64,000 nt of DNA, taken from NCBI GenBank assembly GCA_963680875.1, contig OY804590.1, positions 23,870,640-23,934,639 of the forward strand, in the 5' to 3' direction. The position numbers were made by a program, and so were the translations under genes. Numbering within the stretch: position 1 is the first letter of the stretch; every line of letters begins with the position of its first letter. The notes under the pieces were generated by a model, which did no database searches, was not told the DNA's origin, and worked only from the letters and a program-made list of their open reading frames with translations. This DNA is from Bathymodiolus brooksi. Taxonomy: Eukaryota; Mollusca; Bivalvia; Mytilida; Modiolidae. Below, one piece after another: positions 54,526 through 64,000 of the stretch.

Positions 54526-54984
54526 CACTTTTTATTTCAAAAGTATTATAATTATATACATGTTCTTCACGTTCACAAATTAAGCTTTGTATTCATCTCG
54601 TAAACTCTTAAAATTCTGTTATTAAAAAATTATGCCGAAATTATAAGGAAAAACTACATTTTATTTTACTTTTGTCGATACAAATGGTATTTAAATCGAA
54701 CAAGAATTGGCTTTGGAATAATGTTTCGATAAAATGTGATTTTCATACAGTAATACATTACATTGAAGAATACGTTTTGCATGTCTCTGTACATATTTTA
54801 ATAATGGCAGCAAAAACTCGTGAAAAATAAGGGGGCTTAGGGTTATGGTGTTTATCGCCACTTTCATTAATTAACAACAAACATAAGCAAGGTAGAGGAT
54901 AATGTAAGACCATTTCGCTGATGTAGAAGACATAATATAAGAACAAATACTACACATGTACGCCTAATAAACATGCTAGACGAG

Positions 54985-55130
54985 CGAGTGGGCGATTGTT
55001 GTTTAACGCCAACTCAGCAATTGTTCAGCTATATAATAGGATGAACAAGTTAATTTTCAATGAGATGATGATGAGATCCGCGTTGTAGTAGACCACCTGA
55101 TTACTTAGATTTTCATAGCGTGTGGAATAC
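54985..55130 (-). repeat. SINE-A 3' fragment
   Basis: 'gttgtttaacgccaactcag' and 'ttcaatgagatgatgatgag'; head missing. Confidence 0.78.
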
Positions 55131-55249
55131 ACCATTCTGTTTACATATACATTTTCAATAATATTTCTTTATTATTTTATTTCAACATATCATAAAATTT
55201 TATGTTCATAATCCATTTTGTATTGCATTCCATCATAAAAAAACACATG

Positions 55250-55330
55250 CGAGTGTGAGTGATTATTGTTAACGCCATTTCAGCAATTTTTCAGTTAGCC
55301 ATATCATGGCGAGAGCAAGTCTGACTAGGA
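55250..55330 (-). repeat. SINE-A 3' tail fragment
   Basis: 'taacgccatttcagcaattt' followed by 'tatcatggcgagagcaagt'. Confidence 0.7.
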
Positions 55331-55754
55331 GGAGGTTTCAATGTGTTACAAAGATAGGACAATAGGACATAAAAAAAAAACGAAATTACTTTTAAAATAA
55401 TATATGTTTGGAAAGAGTGAGTGTGTTAGAGCAAAATCTTATTGACATCCATTTTCAATAATGGTATTGCTGACTAAATGACTTCCTGTTAGATGATCTA
55501 TGCAATATTTGTACAAAATCTAGTCGGGGAAACTACCTTTGTCACTGTGACATTTAATGGGAAAAATAAAAAGTGTTAACAATGAAAATAAACCATTGTT
55601 TGATCTAAACTGCAAAGGTGCCAGACAAAACTATAGAAGGCAACACAATAATATTTCTTTAGGTCAGCTAACACTCCTAATAATCATTTGAAGATGTCAA
55701 ATACAGAAGAAAAAATAAGGTGTGGCCAGGGCATATACTATCGTTTGATTGTAG

Positions 55755-56078
55755 TTCGAGTGAGTGATTGTTGTTTAATGCCAATATTTCAGCTATATCA
55801 TGTTGAGAACAAGTTACATTCGATGAGATGATAAATGATGTCTGCTTTGTACTAGACAAACACCTTAGTTGGATTTATATAGTGCTCGCCACCTGTTTGT
55901 GGGTAGACATTTTGCTCCACTCCGACACATTATCCCCATTCCAAGACCACTCTTTGCTCTTTCTCCTTAATGCTGTGTGCTTAGCTGAGAATCAAAAAAT
56001 AACAATTTTATATTTTTTGGTTTGACTTGACTGGCGCTCAAACACACGATCTACAACACTAACCATTAGACAACTGAT
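55755..56078 (-). repeat. SINE-A copy, nearly complete
   Basis: Tail 'gttgtttaatgccaatattt', body 'ctttgctctttctccttaat', and a head remnant 'acactaaccattagacaact'. The 82-bp array starts at its 5' end. Confidence 0.83.
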
Positions 56079-57010
56079 GAGTATGAAGTTTGATAGAAGT
56101 ATGGTTTATTGTGTTGTGTAGATTGTTACCTTGGTAACAATTAGTGTTTACTGTGTTTTTGAGTATGAAGTTTGATAGAAGAGTGGTTTATTGTGTTGTG
56201 TAGATTGTTACCTTGGTAACAATTAGTGTTTACTGTGTTTTTGAGTATGAAGTTTGATAGAAGAGTGGTTTATTGTGTTGTGTAGATTGTTACCTTGGTA
56301 ACAATTAGTGTTTACTGTGTTTTTGAGTATGAAGTTTGATAGAAGAGTGGTTTATTGTGTTGTGTAGATTGTTACCTTGGTAACAATTAGTGTTTACTGT
56401 GTTTTTGAGTATGAAGTTTGATAGAAGAGTGGTTTATTGTGTTGTGTAGATTGTTACCTTGGTAACAATTAGTGTTTACTGTGTTTTTGAGTATGAAGTT
56501 TGATAGAAGAGTGGTTTATTGTGTTGTGTAGATTGTTACCTTGGTAACAATTAGTGTTTACTGTGTTTTTGAGTATGAAGTTTGATAGAAGAGTGGTTTA
56601 TTGTGTTGTGTAGATTGTTACCGTGGTAACAATTAGTGTTTACTGTGTTTTTGAGTATGAAGTTTGATAGAAGAGTGGTTTATTGTGTTGTGTAGATTGT
56701 TACCTTGGTAACAATTAGTGTTTACTGTGTTTTTGAGTATGAAGTTTGATAGAAGAGTGGTTTATTGTGTTGTGTAGATTGTTACCTTGGTAACAATTAG
56801 TGTTTACTGTGTTTTTGAGTATGAAGTTTGATAGAAGAGTGGTTTATTGTGTTGTGTAGATTGTTACCTTGGTAACAATTAGTGTTTACTGTGTTTTTGA
56901 GTATGAAGTTTGACAGAAGAGTGGTTTATTGTGTTGTGTAGATTGTTACCTTGGTAACAATTAGTGTTTACTGTGTTTTTGAGTATGAAGCTTGACAGAA
57001 GAGTGGTTTG
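56079..57010. repeat. 82-bp minisatellite, about 11 copies
   Basis: Starts repeat every 82 bp (for example 56161, 56243, 56325). Each unit contains a 20-nt quasi-palindrome, ATTGTTACC-TT-GGTAACAAT. Copies are almost identical. Confidence 0.97.
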
Positions 57011-57049
57011 TGTTAGCTAAAATTGAATGACATGCATTTATTCACAGAT

Positions 57050-57394
57050 TTGAGTGAGTGATTGTTATACATTTGTATAACGCCAAGTCAGCAACTCTTA
57101 AGCTATACCATGGCAAGAACAAGTTAATGTTCAATGAGATGATGAGGTCCGCTTTGTTCTAGACCAACACACTGAGTTAGATTTTTATAGTGCTAGCTAA
57201 CTGAAACAACAGTCCGCACATTATTCTGATTCCGCACCAACCTGTTACCAGTCTTTGCTCTTACTCCTCAATGTTGCATACTTAACGGAGAAGCAACAAA
57301 TACTAGTTTTATAGTCTTTGATTTGACCCAAAAAGGGCTCGAAACCACGATCTACCACACTTGAGACGAGCACGCTAACCATTACACCACCGAT
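57050..57394 (-). repeat. SINE-A copy that seeds the 54-bp array
   Basis: Complete SINE-A with tail 'tataacgccaagtcagcaac' and head 'gctcgaaaccacgatctacc'. Its head passes without a break into the tandem array. Confidence 0.87.
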
Positions 57395-59463
57395 GAACCC
57401 ACAATCTACCACACTTGAGACGAGCACGCTAACCATTACACCACAGATGAACCCACGATCTACCACACTTGAGACGAGCATGCTAACCATTACACCACCG
57501 ATGAACCCACGATCTACCACGCTAACCATTACACCACTGATGAACCCATGATATACCACACTTGAGGCGAGCACGCTAACCATTACACCACCAATGAACC
57601 CACAATCTACCACACTCGAGGCGAGCACGCTAACCATTACACCACCGATGAACCCACGATCTACTACACTTGAGACGAGCACACTAACCATTACACCACC
57701 GATGAACCCACGATCTACCACACTTGAGACGAGCACGCTAACCATTACACCACCGATGAACCCACGATCTACCACACTTGAGACGAGCACGCTAACCATT
57801 ACACCACCGATGAACCCACAATCTACCACACTTGAGACGAGCACGCTAACCATTACACCACAGATGAACCCATGATCTACCACACTTGAGACGAGCATGC
57901 TAACCATTACACCACCGATGAACCCACGATCTACCACGCTAACCATTACACCACTGATGAACCCATGATATACCACACTTGAGGCGAGCACGCTAACCAT
58001 TACACCACCAATGAACCCACAATCTACCACACTCGAGGCGAGCACGCTAACCATTACACCACCGATGAACCCACGATCTACTACACTTGAGACGAGCACA
58101 CTAACCATTACACCACCGATGAACCCACGATCTACCACACTTGAGACGAGCACGCTAACCATTACACCACCGATGAACCCACGATCTACCACACTTGAGA
58201 CGAGCACGCTAACCATTACACCACCGATGAACCCACGATCTACCACACTTGAGACGAGCACGCTAACCATTACACCACCGATGAACCCACGATCTACTAC
58301 ACTTGAGACGAGCACACTAACCATTACACCACCGATGAACCCACGATCTACCACACTCGAGACGAGCACGCTAACCATTACACCACCGATGAACCCATGA
58401 TCTACCACACTTGAGACGAGTACGCTAACCATTACACCACCGATGAACCCACAATCTACCACACTTGAGACGAGCACGCTAACCATTACACCACCGATGA
58501 ACCCACGATCTACCACACTTGAGACGAGCACGCTAACCATTACACCACCGATGAACCCACGATCTACCACACTTGAGACGAGCACGCTAACCATTACACC
58601 ACCGATGAACCCACAATCTACCACACTTGAGACGAGCACGCTAACCATTACACCACCGATGAACCCACGATCTACCACACTTGAGACGAGCACGCTAACC
58701 ATTACACCACCGATGAACCCACGATCTACCACACTTGAGACGACCACACTCTAACCATTACATCATTGATGAACCCACGATCTACCACACTTGAGACGAG
58801 CACACTAACCATTACACCACCGATGTCACCCACAATCTACCACACTTGAGACGAGCACGCTAACCATTACACCACCGATGAACCCACGATCTACCACACT
58901 TGAGACGAGCACGCTAACCATTACACCACCGATGAACCCACAATCTACCACACTTGAGACGAGCACGCTAAGCATTACACCACCGATGAACCCACAATCT
59001 ACCACACTTGAGACGAGCACGCTAACCATTACACCACCGATGAACCCACGATCTACCACACTTGAGACGAGCACGCTAACCATTACACCACCGATGAACC
59101 CACAATCTACCACACTTGAGACGAGCACGCTAACCATTACACCACCGATGAACCCACGATCTACCACACTTGAGACGAGCACGCTAACCATTACACCACC
59201 GATGAACCCACGATCTACCACACTTGAGACGACCACACTCTAACCATTACATCATTGATGAACCCACGATCTACCACACTTGAGACGAGCACACTAACCA
59301 TTACACCACCGATGTCACCCACAATCTACCACACTTGAGACGAGTACGCTAACCATTACACCACCGATGAACCCATGATCTACCACACTTGAGATGAGCA
59401 CGCTAACCATTACACCACCGATCTACCACACTTGAGACGAGCACGCTAACCATTACACCACCG
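57345..59463 (-). repeat. 54-bp array of SINE head (A-box) units, about 39 copies
   Basis: Each unit, read on the minus strand, has GGTGTAATGGTTAGCGTGCT (A-box-like) and ends 'cgtgggtt', so the joint to the next unit makes a partial B-box (GGGTTCATCGG). The period is in frame, so both strands give artefactual repeat proteins (18-residue repeats). Larger blocks have been duplicated: the 'ccaccactgatgaacccatg' variant recurs near 57535 and 57950, and an 'actctaaccattacatcatt' variant near 58748 and 59236. Confidence 0.95.
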
Positions 59464-59542
59464 ATACAGCTTCAAAGATTTGACAAAAGAAACCCATTTA
59501 TACTGGATACATAATTTTTCATAAAATTACCAATATTCAACC

Positions 59543-59795
59543 ACGGGCCGTCGTGGTCGTGATCATATGGTAGTTTGATATACACTTATCTACGCAATCA
59601 GCGACTATCACCACTAAGGATGTGAGTTTGAAATCTGCACATGACAAGGCGAGCTTGATACAACATTAAGTGATAAAGTTTGTCAGTGACTTGCCGCACG
59701 TCAGTGGTTTTCTCCGGCTTCCTCCACCAATAAAACTGAGCTTTACGATATAACGGAAATATTGTTGAAAGTGGCGTTAAGCACAATAACCCTAT
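59543..59795 (+). repeat. SINE-B copy, full length, plus orientation
   Basis: 'gtcgtggtcgtgatcatatg' head, 'tttgtcagtgacttgccgca' body, 'gaaagtggcgttaagcacaa' tail. Confidence 0.83.
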
Positions 59796-60067
59796 AGCTA
59801 ACCCGATATTCAATTAAAAGCACTATTGCTGTCTGCAGTATTTAATTGGTTACATGAAGCAAACTGAAGACATTGAAAAAAACAATTTCAAATTAAATCC
59901 CTTCGGTGTCATTGACATTGTACTTTTTTCTATACAATACAGTTATACATGATAATAAAAGCATTGTTGATACTGTCCAAGACCCTAATGCAGTGTCCTT
60001 AATAAACGATCTACTACAAATATGGCCTTCACCTTGAGCAGTTTTTTCTTGTGTATATCAAAAATGT

Positions 60068-61030
60068 CTATGTGCCAATATATTTCTCTGCCATAATATC
60101 TATAAGATCAGGAAAACTTTCCTTTTGATAATCTTTGATCTTAATTTTCATAGCAATGAACTTTGTTCTCAGGTAATGTGGAGAAGGAAAGATTCCTTTA
60201 AATGATTCATGCAGTTCAACCCAGTCTATATCTGTTTCTACCTCCAGTTGGGCTTCAGATATTTTTTCAATTAATTGACGTTTATGTGCTTTTCTCCAAC
60301 GTATTGTGTCAGTATTTAAATTTTCATGAAATTTCAGACGTCTTATAAATAAAAAATGACTTCTACATTGTTCCTCGTGCCGTGAAGGCACTTGTTCGGC
60401 AACCTTCCTCCACGGAATTTCTAAACATTTTAACTTGGATATATCGTCAACTCCAGTGACATTTTTGAGAGCTGTTACAAGTGTCTGATCTTCATTTTCT
60501 GTCCATTTTCCTGAAGCTACCTCCTTAAAAATTGTACGATATTTATCTGTAATAGATTGTGGGTTGCGTCCCATTTTATCTGCAATTTTCTGGGATTTAA
60601 ATCCATATCGCCTGATATATTTTTTCAATTTCTTTGTTTCCTTCTTTGAATATGTATCAGTTTTCATGGTCACCCTATGTACCATTCTGTCAAGTTTACT
60701 ATAACACGAAAATGTAGAACGGTTTAATGTCTTTGAAATGTGAATATAGAAACCAGTTCTATGAGCAAATCTAATTATTTCCCTGTTATGTCTTCTGTCG
60801 AAAAATTCGTTAGGGTCAACGATTGATGGGTTCTCCTTAAGATATGACACCCAATTCTCTAGCAATCTCTCAGATTCCGACTTTGTCCATCTTCCATGTC
60901 GGTAGAAAATTCCTAGTTCTTCCCATTCTTCTGGTGTCTTCTTGGAAATTGAATTTACAGAATGAATGAATGCACATGTTTCTTCATCGACAAATACATC
61001 TCTTCCCTTCAAACGATTAGGCTTCTCCAT
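60068..61030 (-). CDS. Myb/SANT DNA-binding protein, TTF1/REB1-like
   Basis: 320 codons from the ATG at 61030 (MEKPNRLKGRDVF) to the stop at 60068, one exon, no internal stop. It shows several Myb/SANT-type helical units: 'GRWTKSESERLLENWVSYLK', 'YSKKETKKLKKYIRRYGFKS' with 'KIADKMGRNPQSITDKYR', then 'GKWTENEDQTLVTALK' with 'PWRKVAEQVPSRHEEQCRSH'. This order is that of the DNA-binding region of TTF1/REB1, which stops RNA polymerase I; DMTF1-type proteins are the alternative. The long N-terminal regulatory region of vertebrate TTF1 is absent. The frame is also open nine codons upstream of this ATG. A plausible acceptor (complement of 'cttactagg' and 'ctgaaatataaa') near 61066-61080 suggests a 5' exon. 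No poly(A) signal was clear downstream. Confidence 0.72.
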   Translation of the reverse strand: MEKPNRLKGRDVFVDEETCAFIHSVNSISKKTPEEWEELGIFYRHGRWTKSESERLLENWVSYLKENPSIVDPNEFFDRRHNREIIRFAHRTGFYIHISKTLNRSTFSCYSKLDRMVHRVTMKTDTYSKKETKKLKKYIRRYGFKSQKIADKMGRNPQSITDKYRTIFKEVASGKWTENEDQTLVTALKNVTGVDDISKLKCLEIPWRKVAEQVPSRHEEQCRSHFLFIRRLKFHENLNTDTIRWRKAHKRQLIEKISEAQLEVETDIDWVELHESFKGIFPSPHYLRTKFIAMKIKIKDYQKESFPDLIDIMAEKYIGT

Positions 61031-61091
61031 ATCACCATCTGTCAATTCGTTCAACAAATTATCTTACTAGGAATCTGAAATATAAAGTTAG

Positions 61092-61482
61092 TTAGTCAGT
61101 GATTGTTACTCAACACCAAATGAGCAATTTATCAGCTTTATCATGGCAAGAACAAATTACATTCATTGAAATCACGATGATGTCCACTTTGTACTAGCTA
61201 GACAAACACACTTAAATTATAATTCGATCTTTTATAGTGCTAGTATTACTGAATTGAAACAACAGTCTGCAGGTAGACATGTTGCTCCACTCTTGACACA
61301 TTATCCTGATACAGAGCCAATCAATCTTTGTCCATATTCCTTAAAGCTGTGTGCTTAGCATAGAAGTAGCACATACCAATTTCAGTCTTTGGTTTGGCCC
61401 AACAGGGGCTTATACCCATGATCTACCGCATTCGAGGATAGCACGATAATCATTGCACCATGGACACGGTTCTAAAGTGACA
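61092..61482 (-). repeat. SINE-A copy, full length, diverged
   Basis: All SINE-A blocks are present with many changes ('ctcaacaccaaatgagcaat', 'gatctaccgcattcgagga', 'cgataatcattgcaccatgg'), so it is one of the older copies. Confidence 0.8.
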
Positions 61483-62080
61483 CGATAAAACATGTCATTT
61501 ATTTCATCTATATAACCACATCGCGTATTTTAATAGCCACTACTAACATTGACTGATTTCTGTTGTACAAAGCATCATCATTTCTTGATATTTCATTGGC
61601 CAAAAACAAAAATATTCTGGAAATTGCTACTGTTTTTGGGTGCATTCTTTTTTTATCAATAAAACATTAGGGTCTGACAAGAAACTTGAAACACATATAC
61701 AATGTATATTTTGTTTTGGCCCAAGGGACATAATTGACAAAATTCAAATGCCGAAATGGCAGTGCTCAGGAATTACAAAATTACAGTTAAAGCTGCAAAG
61801 CCAGGGTAAAGAGGATGGGATGTGGATTGCAACCCTTGGCTAGATAAGATGGGGTATTGAAAGGGAGACATATATGTACATTTGTATACACACATGCATA
61901 CAGAAGAGAATACATAACCGATTTTCAAATAAATTATTTATTTTCTCCCAACTGTCTAAATAACTAATAGTCGAAAAATAAGATTATTTAAAAGTTGGGA
62001 AATCTCCCAAAATGAAAATAGTCGAAAAAGTAGGCACACACAAAAATATAGTAATTATGGTATGTCATACATTGTACATT
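61483..62080. other. Non-coding DNA, nothing recognised
   Basis: Only short open frames. Several 'gtcgaaaa' strings lie near 61970-62030. Confidence 0.5.
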
Positions 62081-62083
62081 ATT

Positions 62084-62216
62084 ACATGGCATTTTTCATA
62101 TCATACCCTTTATCAGCCCGAGGTCATGATATCAGCCAGAGAGCTGATAGGCTCAAGGGATGATATACATGTATGAACAAGGGCTAATAAAGGGTATGAT
62201 ATGAAAAATGACATGT
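62084..62216. repeat. Foldback element with ~36-bp arms
   Basis: Arms 62084-62119 and 62180-62216 ('catatcatacccttta' and its complement) surround about 60 nt that contain shorter inverted segments. No coding capacity. Confidence 0.88.
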
Positions 62217-62219
62217 TAT

Positions 62220-63200
62220 GATGCGTTTATCATATACATGTACTTCAAGAGGAAATAACTGATTTGTACCAAAATGTTTAGTAATTTTGGCTAGAATTAA
62301 ATACATGTATATAGTTATAGAACAAGAAAATTATTGTTTTAATACACAAATCCAATAAATGCATGTTTTTTAAGCACTTTCAGTATCATAAGAGAGAAAT
62401 TGGTAGTTAATAATTTTCTGTGCAAATATTTCATAAAAGAGTTGAATCCACCGTGTCTGTAAACACAGTTTACCGGAATTTCACGAAGTGAACTTACGAA
62501 CATTGACGGAAAGGTATGTAATAACATTCCGGAAGCAGTTAATAAACTTGCTTTATCAGCCCACTTGGACCATTCTTGTGAAACTGTGAAATAAACATGA
62601 CTCCTCTTATTATTCTAAACAAAACTCAAAGTTGTATTACAGGCTCAAATACAGGGTAAACTTTTAGCTTTATCATCTACGTAACAAGTATATGATAATC
62701 TGCATTTGGAAGTGGAGATAGTATTTGTTTGTTCTACTTCAATAGTGAAGCTAGGAAAGAAAAACAACTCTAGCTAAAAAGTCAAATTTACATTTCTTCA
62801 TCCAATGTTGTTTGTCTTGTAAGTAACATGTGTTATGAAAAATTGATTGTGGATGAGCATGAGTGACCCATTATTAATTTATCAAACCTGCTGGTCCTGG
62901 AAACCAATTTACAAACTAGAGGCTCCTAGGAGCCTGTAATCGCTCACCTGGCTCAAAGTTGGCCCCAAAAAAGAAAAGCCATAATTATTGCTAAGTATAT
63001 GGAAGATTCTGTAGTCAAATCCGTTGACATACTACTGAAAGATAATTTAATAAGGAATCTAAAGAAAAAACTGCATCAAAATCAGACAAAAAATAAACGT
63101 TCTATACCCGAAATTACATGTATGTTTGCTTTAAATTGCATGGGCAACTGCTTTCACAGACTCACAATAGAAAATTTTTAAGCATTTAACCCATGGTCCT
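62220..63200. other. Non-coding DNA, nothing recognised
   Basis: Open frames of about 60 codons have no domains. From about 62925 onward ('ggctcctaggagcctgtaat') the flank of the terminal tandem repeat begins. Confidence 0.5.
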
Positions 63201-63214
63201 ATGTAAAAACTATG

Positions 63215-64000
63215 TCTGCTGATGGCGACAATCTCGCATGCAGGTTGCATGGGCTCACCAGAAACAATTCTGAAAGGGTCCCACTAATGACCATTTCACA
63301 ATAGTTTGGGTCCCACTGGCCCAGTAGTTTCAGAGGAGATAATTTTTAAGTGAATTTTTGCGAATCTTCTATTTTTAGCAATGGCCACCATCTTCTTTGG
63401 CGGGCGGGGTTGTCGGATATAATTCTGAAAGGGGATCATCTAAAGACCATTTCACCATAGTTTGGGCCCATTTGACCCAGCAGTTTCAGAGGATATTATT
63501 TTTAAGTGATTTTTTGCTGAATTTTCTATTTCTAGTAATGGCAGACATCTAGGCTGGTGGCCGGGGTCGTCGGACAGAATTCTGAAAGGGGATCACCTAA
63601 AGACCACTCCACCATAGTTTGGGCCCAATTGGCCCAGCAGTTTCAGAGGAGATAATTTTTAAGTGATTTTTTGCTGAATTTTCTATTTTTAGTAACAGTG
63701 GCCATCTTGGTTGGCGGCTGGGGTCGTCGGACACAAGGACCCCGGACAGAATTCTGAAAGGGGATCACCTAAAGACCACTCCACCATAGTTTGGGCCCAA
63801 TTGGCCCAGCAGTTTCAGAGGAGATCATTTTTAAGTGATTTTTTGCTGAATTTTCTATTTTTAGTAACAGTGGCCATCTTGGTTGGCGGCCGGGGTCGTC
63901 AGACACAATTCTGAAAGATGACCACCTAAAGACCATTCCACCATAGTTTGGGCCCATTTGACCCAGCAGTTTCAGAGGAGATTATTCTTAAGTGATTTTT
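63215..64000. repeat. ~160-bp tandem repeat running off the window end
   Basis: 'catagtttgggccca' and 'cagtttcagaggaga' recur about every 158-173 bp (blocks starting near 63387, 63546, 63704 and 63877), with later copies more alike than earlier ones. The array continues past 64000. Confidence 0.93.

Noticed and set aside
54758..54946. Small secreted peptide gene on the minus strand
   Set aside because: The 62-codon frame begins with a hydrophobic stretch but overlaps a SINE-B scrap and has no supporting signals.
57245..59243. Open frames up to 500 codons on the minus strand and 18-residue repeats on the plus strand
   Set aside because: Both strands are open because the 54-bp array has no stop in these frames. 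The sequence is SINE-derived and repetitive, not a repeat protein gene.
57345..59463. CRISPR-like array
   Set aside because: Units are joined head to tail without unique spacers, and the organism is an animal.

Overview
This is an AT-rich, intron-containing, repeat-dense animal nuclear segment. It has no operons, no intact tRNA or rRNA gene and no CRISPR-like structure. Several dispersed repeat families look like those of bivalve molluscs, probably mytilid mussels. These are two tRNA-headed SINE-like families ending in a shared GGCGTTAAAC tail, a family carrying a GGAACTGCTTACCCTTC block, and a roughly 160-bp 'TTTGGGCCCA / CAGTTTCAGAGGAG' tandem family. The species assignment is inference from remembered repeat style.

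Layout. 0-6 kb: SINE fragments, an (ATTG)n microsatellite, a perfect foldback and AT-rich DNA. 6-19 kb: a large composite mobile region on the minus strand. It holds a decayed Helentron-type protein (OTU protease, zinc finger, HUH Rep, Pif1-like helicase; two frameshifts and one stop) at 13.19-18.89 kb, and an intact 269-codon SGNH/GDSL-like gene at 6.84-7.65 kb. Both genes are followed by copies of the same ~30-nt hairpin motif, which recurs about eleven times between 6.0 and 13.1 kb. A separate DNA transposon with inverted ends and a broken zinc-finger/Cys-rich gene (9.57-12.64 kb), plus a 127-bp palindrome, sit inside this region. 19-27.7 kb: SINE-like pieces, foldback elements, a nearly perfect 63-bp minisatellite and AT-rich DNA. 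27.8-31.3 kb (minus): a nearly complete non-LTR retrotransposon protein with a 2A-like motif, broken by two frameshifts.

32.85-49.46 kb (plus): a four-exon host gene, not visible as one open frame, for a 242-residue secreted protein with three DUF3011/lectin-like cysteine domains. It has a TATA box, a signal-peptide exon, phase-1 introns throughout, consensus splice sites and a poly(A) signal. Its two long introns are filled with tandem arrays, including about 54 copies of a 48-bp unit in which most copies carry a perfect CAG|GTAAGT 5' splice-site sequence in the sense strand.

49.55-53.15 kb: a foldback DNA transposon with ~256-bp inverted repeats and an 8-bp target duplication (hAT-like), into which a 5'-truncated non-LTR retrotransposon has inserted. 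53.2-59.5 kb: SINE copies, an 82-bp minisatellite, and a ~2.1-kb array of 54-bp units made from the A-box end of the SINE. 60.07-61.03 kb (minus): a 320-codon Myb/SANT gene resembling RNA polymerase I terminator TTF1/REB1. The right edge enters a ~160-bp tandem array.

The likely host genes are the secreted DUF3011-like gene and the Myb-like gene. The SGNH gene is intact but its repeat context suggests it belongs to a mobile element. Everything else recognisable is transposon or satellite DNA. All calls are by eye, with no database search.
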